DNA from: Pseudobdellovibrionaceae bacterium
Lineage (GTDB): Bacteria; Bdellovibrionota; Bdellovibrionia; Bdellovibrionales; UBA1609
Assembly: GCA_018663505.1 (NCBI GenBank)
Contig: JABJQG010000017.1
Span: forward strand, 1-33,361
Reading direction: 5' to 3'
Length of the DNA: 33,361 bases
Shown piece after piece: positions 1 through 7,763 of the stretch. Numbering within the stretch: position 1 is the first letter of the stretch; each line of letters begins with the position of its first letter. Both the position numbers and the translations under genes were made by a program. Under the pieces are notes generated by a model, which was given only the letters and a program-made list of their open reading frames with translations, made no database searches and had not been told where the DNA came from.

Positions 1-69
1 CAGTTATCCGTATAAAGTGTAACCTATGTCGTGACTAGATAATGTTACCTATGTTCCTTTAGTAACAAA
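1..69 (-). mobile_element. Terminal segment of an insertion sequence (left copy, extends off the window)
   Basis: Bases 1-68 are an exact reverse complement of 33280-33347. At the right-hand copy this sequence leads into a ribosome-binding site and an ATG, so here the element reads leftwards out of the window. Two 12-bp near-identical direct repeats, TGTAACCTATGT at 18-29 and TGTTACCTATGT at 43-54, start 25 bp apart. Repeated motifs of this kind are known at the ends of IS21-type elements and occur near the ends of some IS481-type elements. The family cannot be settled without the transposase. Mismatches to the other copy begin at position 69, suggesting that the element boundary lies near 67-68. 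Confidence 0.7.
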
Positions 70-229
70 GGCGGCCCGAACCCACCAATTCCCCCACGTC
101 ATGTGGGGGAATCTATAAAAGAAACTCATCGTGATCTGTGCTTTTTTAATTACTTATAGATTCTCCCACACGACGTGGGAGAATTGCGGGTTTCAGGGGC
201 GGCAAGCCCCTGATCTCCCATGGATGGAA
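70..229. repeat. Hairpin-rich inverted-repeat element, REPIN-like (left copy)
   Basis: Two related modules lie head to head around an AT-rich spacer (117-153). The first module (70-116) has a 10-bp stem at 88-97/103-112 (ATTCCCCCAC, 5-nt loop). The second (154-229) has a 10-bp stem at 160-169/175-184 (ATTCTCCCAC, 5-nt loop) and a 7-bp GC stem at 194-200/206-212 (CAGGGGC, 5-nt loop). The module edges ATCTAT and ATAGAT face each other across the spacer. The first module is cut short by the insertion-sequence end at about the place where its second hairpin should be. Paired inverted palindromic modules resemble REP/BIME/REPIN elements. A structured transcript is the alternative. Confidence 0.6.
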
Positions 230-487
230 GGCTATCAGCTCTGCACTAAAAACTCAAAAATTCATAGGTACTGTATATTGGAAAATTAGCCGTTACTGTT
301 ATCTAAACTCAGATGGACTGAGGGGGGAGCTCGTGCCGCCTATCTATTTGACGATACTGTCTTTTTTTCAATCATTAGCTTTCTCTTACTGGTGTAGATT
401 CTTATCTGTTATATTAGAGCTCATTGGTCTCAGTAAATATATTTCAAATAAGTGGGCCACTTCATTGTTTAAGGAAAGGTGCTCATT
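230..487. other. Non-coding stretch upstream of the first gene
   Basis: No open frame with a plausible start and no RNA gene is visible here. A weak -10-like TATATT at 410-415 could belong to a promoter for the gene starting at 488, but no convincing -35 box is paired with it. The ribosome-binding site AGGAAAGG at 472-479 belongs to that gene. Confidence 0.5.
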
Positions 488-1036
488 ATGAAAAATTTAG
501 TTTTTATCTTATTCACTTTCTTTGTCATTAGTCCCTCTTATGCAGATGAGCTGGGTAAGTCTGAGGCGACAGCCAACCCAGTGAAAAAGTACTCTTGTGT
601 AATTACTAATGCTAGTTTGCAAGGAGTTGATTTACCTCAAGACGGCGATGATGAAAGTATTGATGACCTTATGCGATCCATGGAAGTTGAACTTGTTATT
701 AATGAGGGTGACCAGCAGCGCATAGAATTAAATCATGCACATAGTGGTGTTCCATTATTTTGTTATCTTAAAGATATTAAACGTCCAAAAGATAATAATA
801 TTAATGATGATCAATATGTATATTTATCTGAAGCGCCTAAGTCATGTTTGTTCGAACCTTCATTTATGAAATTTAGTGTTAATGCAGAGGATGAAAAGAA
901 AAATGCTTTGAGTTTTGTGAGAATTGATTTTGATAAAAAAACCAAAATGGGTCGATTTGTTGATGAATACAAATATTTGACAGATAGTGTGAGATCCCTT
1001 GTTTACAGCTTTGATTGCTCACAAGGTGGCGAGTAA
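488..1036 (+). CDS. Secreted protein of unknown function
   Basis: The protein is 182 residues long and its family is not recognised. I chose the ATG at 488 over an in-frame GTG at 479 because AGGAAAGG lies 8 nt before the ATG, whereas the GTG overlaps that site. From this start the protein has a clean signal peptide, with a short Lys-containing n-region, a hydrophobic stretch and cleavage after the Ser-Tyr-Ala near residue 19. The mature part is acidic with four cysteines spread along it, starting with a Lys-Tyr-Ser-Cys strand and ending with Phe-Asp-Cys. This suggests a disulfide-stabilised periplasmic or secreted beta-rich domain. It lies 8 nt upstream of the transporter gene and is probably co-transcribed with it. 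A role as a periplasmic partner of that transporter is only a guess. Confidence 0.75.
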   Translation: MKNLVFILFTFFVISPSYADELGKSEATANPVKKYSCVITNASLQGVDLPQDGDDESIDDLMRSMEVELVINEGDQQRIELNHAHSGVPLFCYLKDIKRPKDNNINDDQYVYLSEAPKSCLFEPSFMKFSVNAEDEKKNALSFVRIDFDKKTKMGRFVDEYKYLTDSVRSLVYSFDCSQGGE

Positions 1037-1044
1037 GGTGACTC

Positions 1045-2385
1045 ATGGTTAAGTGGTTTAAAACAGGTTCAGACATTGAAGTTGCTGAAGGCAATGCAGA
1101 AGAGATGCAATCAAGATATAAAAAATATCAATGGAGTGTATTTATTAGTTTAGTGCTGGGGTACTCTTTTTTTTATACCACTCGATTAAGTCTATCGGTG
1201 GTTAAGAAGCCATTGATTGACAATGGTTTATTAACAAAAGAGCAGTTGGGTATGATGGGATCGGCTCTTTTCTTTGTCTATGCCTTTGGTAAATTCACAA
1301 ATGGATTTTTATCTGACCACGCAAATATTAAAAGATTTATGTCTATGGGTTTGTTTTTTTCTGCCCTTATAAATATTGTTCTAGGGTTTAGTGATGCCGC
1401 GTATGTATTTATTATTTTATGGGGACTCAACGGTTGGTTTCAGTCCATGGGATCTGCGCCCTCCTGTGTTTCGATTTTCCAATGGTTTCAGCCTTCTATA
1501 AGGGGAAGTCGCTATTCATTGTGGGCAGGATCTCATAATATTGGAGAAGGAATTACTTTTGTTTTAACATCAGTAGTTGTGTCTCAATTGGGTTGGCGTT
1601 ACGGCTTTATTTCCCCAGGGGTGCTCAGTCTTATGGTTGCCATATTGATCTTTTATTTTTTGAAAGATCGGCCTCAGACTTTAGGTCTTCCAACACCAGC
1701 AGTAGCTTTTGAGGAGCCCTGCGATTTAAATACCAAGGGAAGCACCTTAAGCTCTCAATGGTATGTTTTAAAGAGTCCAGTAGTTTGGGTTATAGCTGCC
1801 TCATGTGCAGGGATGTATGTGTCTAGATATGCGATAAACTCATGGGGCATATTATTTTTGCAAGAAGCTAAGCTGTATTCATTAATTGAGGCAGGTACGG
1901 TTATGGCTGCCTATCCCATTGCTGGATTAATTGGAGCTGTTATGTCTGGACTTATTTCGGATAAATTTTTCAACAGTAGACGAAAAATGCCAGCAACAAT
2001 ATACGGATTATTTAATGTGGGTGGTATGGCATTACTTTTCTGGGGAGGTCAAAGTAAGGTACTCGACGCTGTTGCATTGACTTTATTTGGCTTTGGAATT
2101 GGTGGACTGGTTGTTTTTCTAGCTGGCTTAATGGCGGCAGATATTATGCCTAAAAACGCGGTGGGTGCAGTAAAGGGCTTTATTGGGCTCTTTGCTTACG
2201 CTGGAGCATCGGCGCAAGAGTACATTAGTAGTGTGCTTATTCATATTACGGAAGTTGGCGGTATTAAGGTATACGATTTTAGTAACGCTATTTATTTTTG
2301 GATATTATCAGGAGTAGGATCTATGTTTTTGGTTGGTCTTGTACGTGATAGGAAAATTCAATTTAACAGACCACACACAAACTAA
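1045..2385 (+). CDS. MFS transporter, organophosphate:phosphate antiporter (UhpT/UhpC/GlpT-like) family
   Basis: This is a 446-residue inner-membrane protein with about 12 hydrophobic segments and a central cytoplasmic loop near residues 205-240, the usual size and layout of the OPA family. Two arginines known to bind substrate phosphate in GlpT/UhpT have counterparts here: R47 in the first helix (Tyr-Thr-Thr-Arg) and R261 at the start of the second half (Val-Ser-Arg-Tyr). The loop Gly-Phe-Leu-Ser-Asp-His after helix 2 is the MFS A-like motif. Uptake of a phosphorylated metabolite such as a sugar phosphate or glycerol phosphate, in exchange for phosphate, is the likely job. The exact substrate, or a UhpC-like sensor role, cannot be told from sequence alone. 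AAGGTG precedes the ATG, and the gene follows the secreted-protein gene by 8 nt. Confidence 0.85.
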   Translation: MVKWFKTGSDIEVAEGNAEEMQSRYKKYQWSVFISLVLGYSFFYTTRLSLSVVKKPLIDNGLLTKEQLGMMGSALFFVYAFGKFTNGFLSDHANIKRFMSMGLFFSALINIVLGFSDAAYVFIILWGLNGWFQSMGSAPSCVSIFQWFQPSIRGSRYSLWAGSHNIGEGITFVLTSVVVSQLGWRYGFISPGVLSLMVAILIFYFLKDRPQTLGLPTPAVAFEEPCDLNTKGSTLSSQWYVLKSPVVWVIAASCAGMYVSRYAINSWGILFLQEAKLYSLIEAGTVMAAYPIAGLIGAVMSGLISDKFFNSRRKMPATIYGLFNVGGMALLFWGGQSKVLDAVALTLFGFGIGGLVVFLAGLMAADIMPKNAVGAVKGFIGLFAYAGASAQEYISSVLIHITEVGGIKVYDFSNAIYFWILSGVGSMFLVGLVRDRKIQFNRPHTN

Positions 2386-2400
2386 CACTGGAGAATCCCT

Positions 2401-4002
2401 TTGGATAACATGAAATTTACAGACCTAAATATTAAGCCTGAAGTATTAAAGGCAATACTTGAAATGGGCTTTACCCAACCCACTGATATTCAACAATCAG
2501 CTATACCTCTTTTGATGAATACTGCAAAAGATTTTATTGGCCAAGCACAAACTGGAACGGGTAAAACAGCCGCTTTTGTTGTTCCACTTTTAAGTAAGCT
2601 GGTTGATACTCATGATTCTGTACAAGCACTTATTTTAGCTCCAACCAGAGAGCTTGCTATGCAGGTTGAGGCCGAATTTGTAAAACTAAGCAAATATACG
2701 AAATTTAAATCCACTTGTGTTTACGGTGGGGCATCGTACGAAAGACAATTAAGAGCCTTGAAAAAAGACAGACCACAGGTTGTGGTAGGTACTCCGGGTC
2801 GTGTGATAGACCTTATTAAAAGACGAGCCTTGGTCTTAGATAAGGCTACTTTTTGTGTACTTGATGAAGCGGATGAAATGTTAAATATGGGGTTCTTTGA
2901 AGATGTTCAGTTGATTTTGGATATTTTTAAAAAAGAAAGACAGATGATTATGTTCTCGGCAACAATGCCCACTACAATTTTGTCATTAATCAAAAAATCT
3001 TTTAATGAATACGAAATGGTTAAGGTAAAGAAAAAAGCTCTAAGTAATGAAGATATTGAGCAAAAGTACTTTATTGTTAAGGAGAAACATTTTTCTGAAG
3101 CTTTAGCTCGTATTATTGATAGTGCTAATGATGTTTATGGTTTGGTTTTTTGCAGAACTCGACTAGAAACGAAAGAAGTTTGTGATGAATTAAGAGCTCG
3201 TGGGCACGCTGTTGAAATTTTAAATGGGGACATGGGGCAAGCAGAGCGAGAGCATGCCATGAGAAATTTCAAAAATAAAAAGGTTAAACTCATGGTTTGT
3301 ACAGATGTGGCTGCACGTGGGATTGATGTTAATAATTTAACACATGTGTTTAATTACGGTTTGCCACAGGATAATGAAAGTTATGTTCATCGTATCGGAC
3401 GAACTGGAAGAGCTGGCTCAAAGGGGTTAGCTTACACACTAGTGAGTCCAAAAGGTGTCTATGTGATGAGAAAAATTGAACGTCACGTTAATCAGAAAAT
3501 TGAGCTAGCAAAACTGCCCACTGTTGAGGACTTAAAATCAAAAATAGTTGAGAACGAAATTATTGAGGCTAAAAGAATTGCAGAATCCATTCAAGAGCGA
3601 GGCGAAGATTTTAGAGTGGATAAATCATTTAAATTATTTACCGATAGTGTGGGAGATTTATCTAAAGAGGAACTGCTCAAAATGATTTTTACCTGGAAGT
3701 TTAATAGTATGTTACGAAATTATGATAGATTAGCTGACATCGAGTCAGATGCTGATGAATCTGGACGTGGAAACAAAGGAAGTGGCCGAGGCGGCCGTTC
3801 ACGCTCTAGAGATCGACGTGGTGGTGGCGGCCGATCTAACAGGAGTGCTGGAGGCGGAGGAAGAGCCAATAGAAGCGGTGGCGGCGGACGTTCTGGCTCT
3901 GGCGGAGGAGGCGGCCGATCCGGTGGTGGAGGATCGTCAACTGGTCGAAGCTCAGGTGGATCAGGTCGAAAAACAGGTAAAAGGTCAGGATCCGCAAGTT
4001 AA
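2401..4002 (+). CDS. DEAD-box ATP-dependent RNA helicase with RGG/Gly-rich tail (RhlE/CsdA type)
   Basis: All core motifs are visible: Q motif around residues 6-36, Walker A AQTGTGKT (49-56), PTRELA (81-86), TPGR (131-134), DEAD (155-158), SAT (186-188), ARGID (305-309) and HRIGRTGR (330-337). The protein unwinds or remodels structured RNA using ATP. From about residue 455 to the end (533) the tail is almost only Gly, Arg and Ser in RGG-like repeats, a low-complexity RNA-binding region that may support condensate formation. A TTG start at 2401 is preferred because GGAG ends 7 nt before it, while the ATG at 2410 is 16 nt away. The cold-shock protein gene follows in the same orientation and shares the terminator, which suggests a role in cold adaptation, ribosome assembly or mRNA turnover. 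Confidence 0.93.
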   Translation: MDNMKFTDLNIKPEVLKAILEMGFTQPTDIQQSAIPLLMNTAKDFIGQAQTGTGKTAAFVVPLLSKLVDTHDSVQALILAPTRELAMQVEAEFVKLSKYTKFKSTCVYGGASYERQLRALKKDRPQVVVGTPGRVIDLIKRRALVLDKATFCVLDEADEMLNMGFFEDVQLILDIFKKERQMIMFSATMPTTILSLIKKSFNEYEMVKVKKKALSNEDIEQKYFIVKEKHFSEALARIIDSANDVYGLVFCRTRLETKEVCDELRARGHAVEILNGDMGQAEREHAMRNFKNKKVKLMVCTDVAARGIDVNNLTHVFNYGLPQDNESYVHRIGRTGRAGSKGLAYTLVSPKGVYVMRKIERHVNQKIELAKLPTVEDLKSKIVENEIIEAKRIAESIQERGEDFRVDKSFKLFTDSVGDLSKEELLKMIFTWKFNSMLRNYDRLADIESDADESGRGNKGSGRGGRSRSRDRRGGGGRSNRSAGGGGRANRSGGGGRSGSGGGGGRSGGGGSSTGRSSGGSGRKTGKRSGSAS

Positions 4003-4104
4003 AAAGACTAAGAATCTTGATGAAATAGTTATTATTTGCCATGCTTGAATTACTGTTGTAAGCAGTGAATAAAAGATGAAAACAAAACATAACAAGGAAT
4101 TAAT

Positions 4105-4299
4105 ATGAGTAAAGGTACAGTAAAATTTTTTAATGGCGGCAAAGGATTCGGTTTTATCACTCAAGATGAAGGAGATGACTTATTTTTTCACATTTCTGAG
4201 ATCCAGGGCCCAGAGCCTAAAGATGGGGATAAAGTAGAATATGAAGTTGGTGAAGGCCGTAAGGGACCTTGTGCAACACAAGTAACCGTCGTTAATTAA
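4105..4299 (+). CDS. Cold-shock domain protein (Csp family)
   Basis: A complete 64-residue single cold-shock domain, the normal Csp length. It begins with the typical Gly-Thr-Val-Lys-Phe-Phe-Asn strand and has RNP1 KGFGFI (residues 14-19) and an RNP2-type LFFHIS (26-31), the aromatic face that stacks on single-stranded RNA or DNA. Csp proteins act as RNA chaperones and transcription antiterminators. AAGGAA lies 5-6 nt before the ATG. A 102-nt gap separates it from the helicase stop, long enough for its own promoter or a cold-responsive leader, although no clear promoter boxes are seen there. The last base of the gene is 27 bases before a strong terminator hairpin. Confidence 0.95.
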   Translation: MSKGTVKFFNGGKGFGFITQDEGDDLFFHISEIQGPEPKDGDKVEYEVGEGRKGPCATQVTVVN

Positions 4300-4320
4300 G
4301 AATTAAATTTTAATTTTCAA

Positions 4321-4357
4321 AAAAAACCTGATTAAGATTCTTAATCAGGTTTTTTTA
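4321..4357 (+). terminator. Intrinsic terminator after the helicase/csp genes
   Basis: A perfect 10-bp stem, CCTGATTAAG (4327-4336) and CTTAATCAGG (4340-4349) with a 3-nt loop, is followed by eight T (4350-4357) and preceded by an A-run. It could therefore work in both directions, but it ends the rightward transcript here. Confidence 0.93.
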
Positions 4358-4548
4358 TATGTAGCTCAGTATTTGTGAAGAATAGTGACTTCTTGCTCCC
4401 ACTTAAGCAAGCGTCTTAAACCACTTTTTGTAGTTATCAATAACTGATGAAAGACATGTAAGAACTCCTAGCTTTTTCATAAGAATTACTATTTAATATC
4501 AAGGGTAAAGAAGGTATTCGAAAGAATTGATAAAATAGGGGGATCAAC

Positions 4549-5289
4549 TTGATCAGGTTTTGTGTATTTTCAGTTTTAATTTGTCTATCGACATCTGTTT
4601 TTGCTAAGGCAGATGCTCTTCAACTCTTAAAAAAAATTGATGAGTTATACAGAAGCCAAGGCAGCAAAGCCTTGATGCAAATGCAGGTGATTACCCCAAA
4701 TTGGACAAGAACTATCAAGATGGATATTTGGACTAAGGGGCTGGACTATACCTTTGTGAGAATTTTGGAGCCACGCAAGGACCGTGGGGTAAGTTCTTTA
4801 AAACGAAAAAATGAAATGTGGAACTTTTTCCCCAAAATTAATAAGGTGATTAAAGTTCCTCCATCTATGATGATGGGGTCTTGGATGGGATCTGATTTTA
4901 CTAATGATGATCTTATTAAAAATTCTTCCTTTGAAAAAGATTACGATTATTTAATATCAAAGGAAACCGCTGGTTTTTATTATATTACTCTGACGCCGAA
5001 AAAAAATACGGTATCTTTGTGGGGTAAAATTGTATTTGATGTAAATAAAAAATCTTTATTGCCCTCTAAACAATCATATTATGATGAAAAAGGCGTAAAG
5101 GTCAGGGAGCTCCTTTTTAAAGATGTACAAAAAATTGATGGTAAAAATCTACCTGTAACCATGGAGCTAATACCATTAACCAAAGATAAAGTGGGTTATA
5201 AAACAGTGGTGAAGTATTTAAAACTAAAATTTGATATTAAAATATCTGATAGAATTTTTAGTAGAACAAATTTACAAAAGAGACAATAG
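4549..5289 (+). CDS. LolA-like periplasmic outer-membrane lipoprotein-sorting protein
   Basis: The 246-residue protein starts with a TTG (AGGGGG ends 6 nt upstream) and a signal peptide cleaved after Ser-Val-Phe-Ala at about residue 19. The mature part fits the LolA_like family often annotated as outer membrane lipoprotein-sorting protein. It has an early helix, then alternating strands with the pattern of a half-barrel that holds acyl chains, including Met-rich segments near residues 104-110. Members of this family travel through the periplasm carrying lipid-modified cargo from an inner-membrane ABC extractor. That fits the position here as first gene of an operon with two FtsX/LolC-type permeases and a LolD-type ATPase. 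It differs from housekeeping LolA in context, and its cargo is unknown. No lipobox is seen, so it should be soluble. Confidence 0.75.
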   Translation: MIRFCVFSVLICLSTSVFAKADALQLLKKIDELYRSQGSKALMQMQVITPNWTRTIKMDIWTKGLDYTFVRILEPRKDRGVSSLKRKNEMWNFFPKINKVIKVPPSMMMGSWMGSDFTNDDLIKNSSFEKDYDYLISKETAGFYYITLTPKKNTVSLWGKIVFDVNKKSLLPSKQSYYDEKGVKVRELLFKDVQKIDGKNLPVTMELIPLTKDKVGYKTVVKYLKLKFDIKISDRIFSRTNLQKRQ

Positions 5290-5293
5290 GCCC

Positions 5294-6499
5294 ATGCTTT
5301 TAAAAATGTCATTAAGAAATATTTTAAGGAATCGTCGAAGAAGTTTACTTACAGGTATAATGATGCTTTTTGGAATGGTGATTGTTTCTTATAGTTTAGC
5401 TTTAACAGACGGTACTTATAATGGAATTATTGATATTTTTACTACACAACATACAGGCCATGTACAGGTTGTGCATAAAGAATATATTAAAAATCGATCT
5501 ATTTATAAAACCATTACTAACTACAAAGATGTATTAAATAAAATAACGTCTGATAAGCAGGTGAAGGCTGTTGCCCCTCGAATATTTGGTGGAGCACTTG
5601 GTTTTCATAAGACCAAAACTTTAGGCCTTGAGGTGGTTGGAATTCATCCTAAGCTTGAGGACCAAGCCACGGGCATTCAAAAAAGAATATTAAAGGGAAA
5701 TTACTTTGAGTTAAATTCAGAATATGAAGCTCTGATCGGAAAAAAAGTAGCTAAAATTTTAAAATTAGAATTAGGTGACGAACTAGTGCTTATCTCTCAA
5801 GGAGCTGATGGTTCCATAGCGAATGATTTATTTAAAGTTAAGGCTATTGTGGGAACTAAGGATGGTGGTAAGGACGATTATAGAGTTTACTTACCTTTAA
5901 ATACTGCTACAGAGTTTTACTCTCTATATAATCAGGTACATGAAATATCCATTGTGCTTGGCAGTATTAAAGGTGCCGTTGATTTTACAGATGAGTTACA
6001 ATTAAAAAAGCCATTAATTGCTCGTCCTTGGCAAATTGTTGAGGCCGAGTTTTATAAAGCTATGGAAATGGATAAACAGGGGAATATGGTGACTCTGTTT
6101 ATTTTAATTTTAATGGTGGGGGTCAGCGTTTTGAACACAGTTTTGATGTCTACTTTGGAAAGAACTCGAGAGTTTGGTGTATTGAAAGCTCTGGGAACAC
6201 AGCCAAGGCATTTATTTAGTATGATCGTTTCTGAGGCCATTATCTTGTCCTTAATGAGTGTATTTGTGGGCGCTTTTATATCTTTTGGGCTCAATTACTA
6301 CTCGAGTATTTATGGATTTAAATTTGATGAACCCATGAGTATTGGTGGAATGATGATCTCAGAATTTAATAGTGAGTTGTCTGTGGGCAGTATTTTTTAT
6401 CCAGGATTAATGATTGTTTTTACTGCGATTATTGCAAGTTTATATCCAGCTATAAAAGCTTCCAAGATTGGGGTAAGCACCGCCCTAGGGGAGCACTGA
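5294..6499 (+). CDS. ABC transporter permease, FtsX/LolC/LolE-MacB superfamily (first of two)
   Basis: The 401-residue protein has the MacB/LolCE fold: one N-terminal membrane helix (residues about 20-40) preceded by a basic Arg-Asn-Arg-Arg-Arg cytoplasmic edge. A periplasmic domain of about 230 residues follows, then three C-terminal helices with the FtsX core around Leu-Asn-Thr-Val-Leu-Met and the Glu-Arg-Thr-Arg-Glu-Phe-Gly coupling loop. The ATG at 5294 is taken as the start. An in-frame start at 5231 would lie inside the previous gene and add an unrelated N-terminus. The gene begins 4 nt after the LolA-like stop and its stop overlaps the next start by one base (TGATG). Such permeases do not import. 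They use ATP hydrolysis in the cytoplasm to drive extraction or conformational change in the periplasm. Confidence 0.88.
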   Translation: MLLKMSLRNILRNRRRSLLTGIMMLFGMVIVSYSLALTDGTYNGIIDIFTTQHTGHVQVVHKEYIKNRSIYKTITNYKDVLNKITSDKQVKAVAPRIFGGALGFHKTKTLGLEVVGIHPKLEDQATGIQKRILKGNYFELNSEYEALIGKKVAKILKLELGDELVLISQGADGSIANDLFKVKAIVGTKDGGKDDYRVYLPLNTATEFYSLYNQVHEISIVLGSIKGAVDFTDELQLKKPLIARPWQIVEAEFYKAMEMDKQGNMVTLFILILMVGVSVLNTVLMSTLERTREFGVLKALGTQPRHLFSMIVSEAIILSLMSVFVGAFISFGLNYYSSIYGFKFDEPMSIGGMMISEFNSELSVGSIFYPGLMIVFTAIIASLYPAIKASKIGVSTALGEH

Positions 6500-7719
6500 T
6501 GTTTATTTTTATTAAAATTGGTTATAAAAATTTATTCAGAAACAAACGAAGGTCTGTGCTCACAAGTATTGTCATTGGTTTGGGCTTAGCATCTATGATT
6601 ATTACAGATGGTTTTATGGATGGTATGTCAGAAAATATGGTAAAAACAATTACAACAGGGATGGTTACAGAGGGTCAGGTTCATAACCCTCTGTTTAGCG
6701 ACTCTTTTGATGCTAAAGATGTGATTATGGAAAAAGACAAGGTTGAAAAGATTTTGTCTAATGATGCTCAAGTAGAGAATTATGCTAAAAGAGTAATTAG
6801 TTTTGCAATGCTGTCCTCGGCCAGAAATATGAGGAATATAACCGTTTACGGTGTAGACCCTGAAAAAGAAAAACAAGTCACCACAACTTATAAATATGTG
6901 AGTGAGGGAAAGTATGTAGAAGATGAACAGTCACTACTGGTGGGTTCACTGTTGTTAGAAAGGTTAGAAGTAGAACTAGGGGATAAGGTGGTGTTGACAG
7001 TGGCTGAGGCGCACTCTGGAGAGTTATCTCAGGTTCTATTAAGAATTAGTGGTGTACTCACAGCTGGATCCAAAGAGATGGATGAGAACGCAGCATTTAT
7101 TCATATTAAAAAAGCGCAATCCATATTTAATATTGGTCAGAACTATCATGAAATTGCAATAAAGTTTAGAGATCGTAGTGTGGGGGAGCAAGAAACTTAC
7201 CCTTTGTGGGCTCAACTTAACCATACTGGTAACAAGGGCGAGAGTTGGAAAGGTATTGTAGCCAGTTTTACTGAAATAATGGGAATGGTGGATCAGTCCA
7301 AAGGTATAATGGCATTTATTCTAATGCTATTGGTGGGTGTGGGCATTGTGAATACTTTGTTTATGTCCATCTATGAACGCATGTTTGAGTTTGCTGTGTT
7401 AAGAGCCTTAGGCACTAAAAGTCGAGAAATTATAATTATGGTTATGTCTGAGGCAGGGGCTATGGCTGTAATGAGTGTTGTACTAGGGCTAATCATTACA
7501 GTGATTTTGGCCTTACCTCTTGGGTTATCTGGTATAGACTATGGTGGCATGGAGTTTGCGGATGTGACTATAAGAGAGCCTATTTTTTATGAGTTTCATT
7601 GGTCTCAAATAACAAGTTTTCCAGTGGCCACATTTATGTTTACAGTTTTAATAAGTATATATCCTGCATATCATGCTGCAAAGGTGACCATGGCTCAGGC
7701 TATTAAGAAGACCCTTTGA
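6499..7719 (+). CDS. ABC transporter permease, FtsX/LolC/LolE-MacB superfamily (second of two)
   Basis: This 406-residue protein is a diverged paralogue of the preceding gene with the same layout: basic N-terminus (Phe-Arg-Asn-Lys-Arg-Arg), first helix, large periplasmic domain and three C-terminal helices containing Val-Asn-Thr-Leu-Phe-Met and Glu-Phe-Ala-Val-Leu-Arg-Ala-Leu-Gly. Two unequal permeases beside one ATPase indicate a heterodimeric LolCE-like core in which each subunit may contact a different partner, one the chaperone and the other the cargo. Translation is probably coupled to the upstream permease through the one-base TGATG overlap. The ATPase gene follows after 44 nt. Confidence 0.88.
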   Translation: MFIFIKIGYKNLFRNKRRSVLTSIVIGLGLASMIITDGFMDGMSENMVKTITTGMVTEGQVHNPLFSDSFDAKDVIMEKDKVEKILSNDAQVENYAKRVISFAMLSSARNMRNITVYGVDPEKEKQVTTTYKYVSEGKYVEDEQSLLVGSLLLERLEVELGDKVVLTVAEAHSGELSQVLLRISGVLTAGSKEMDENAAFIHIKKAQSIFNIGQNYHEIAIKFRDRSVGEQETYPLWAQLNHTGNKGESWKGIVASFTEIMGMVDQSKGIMAFILMLLVGVGIVNTLFMSIYERMFEFAVLRALGTKSREIIIMVMSEAGAMAVMSVVLGLIITVILALPLGLSGIDYGGMEFADVTIREPIFYEFHWSQITSFPVATFMFTVLISIYPAYHAAKVTMAQAIKKTL

Positions 7720-7763
7720 GTAGGCAAGAATCTAAAGTAATTTATGGCAAGTAGAGGTTTAAA

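Noticed and set aside
70-229. Integron attC sites or a CRISPR array at the left end
   Set aside because: The hairpins lack the attC core motifs (RYYYAAC/GTTRRRY). There are only two modules in inverted orientation, not direct repeats with uniform spacers, and no cas or integrase gene is present.
3749-4048. Rightward 99-codon frame rich in Glu, Ala and Val over the helicase tail
   Set aside because: It is an out-of-frame reading of the Gly/Arg repeat codons of the DEAD-box protein, has no ribosome-binding site, and reads as low-complexity shadow.
4391-4412. Short inverted repeat CTTGC/GCAAG in the gap before the LolA-like gene
   Set aside because: Only five base pairs with a long loop; expected by chance in a gap of this size.
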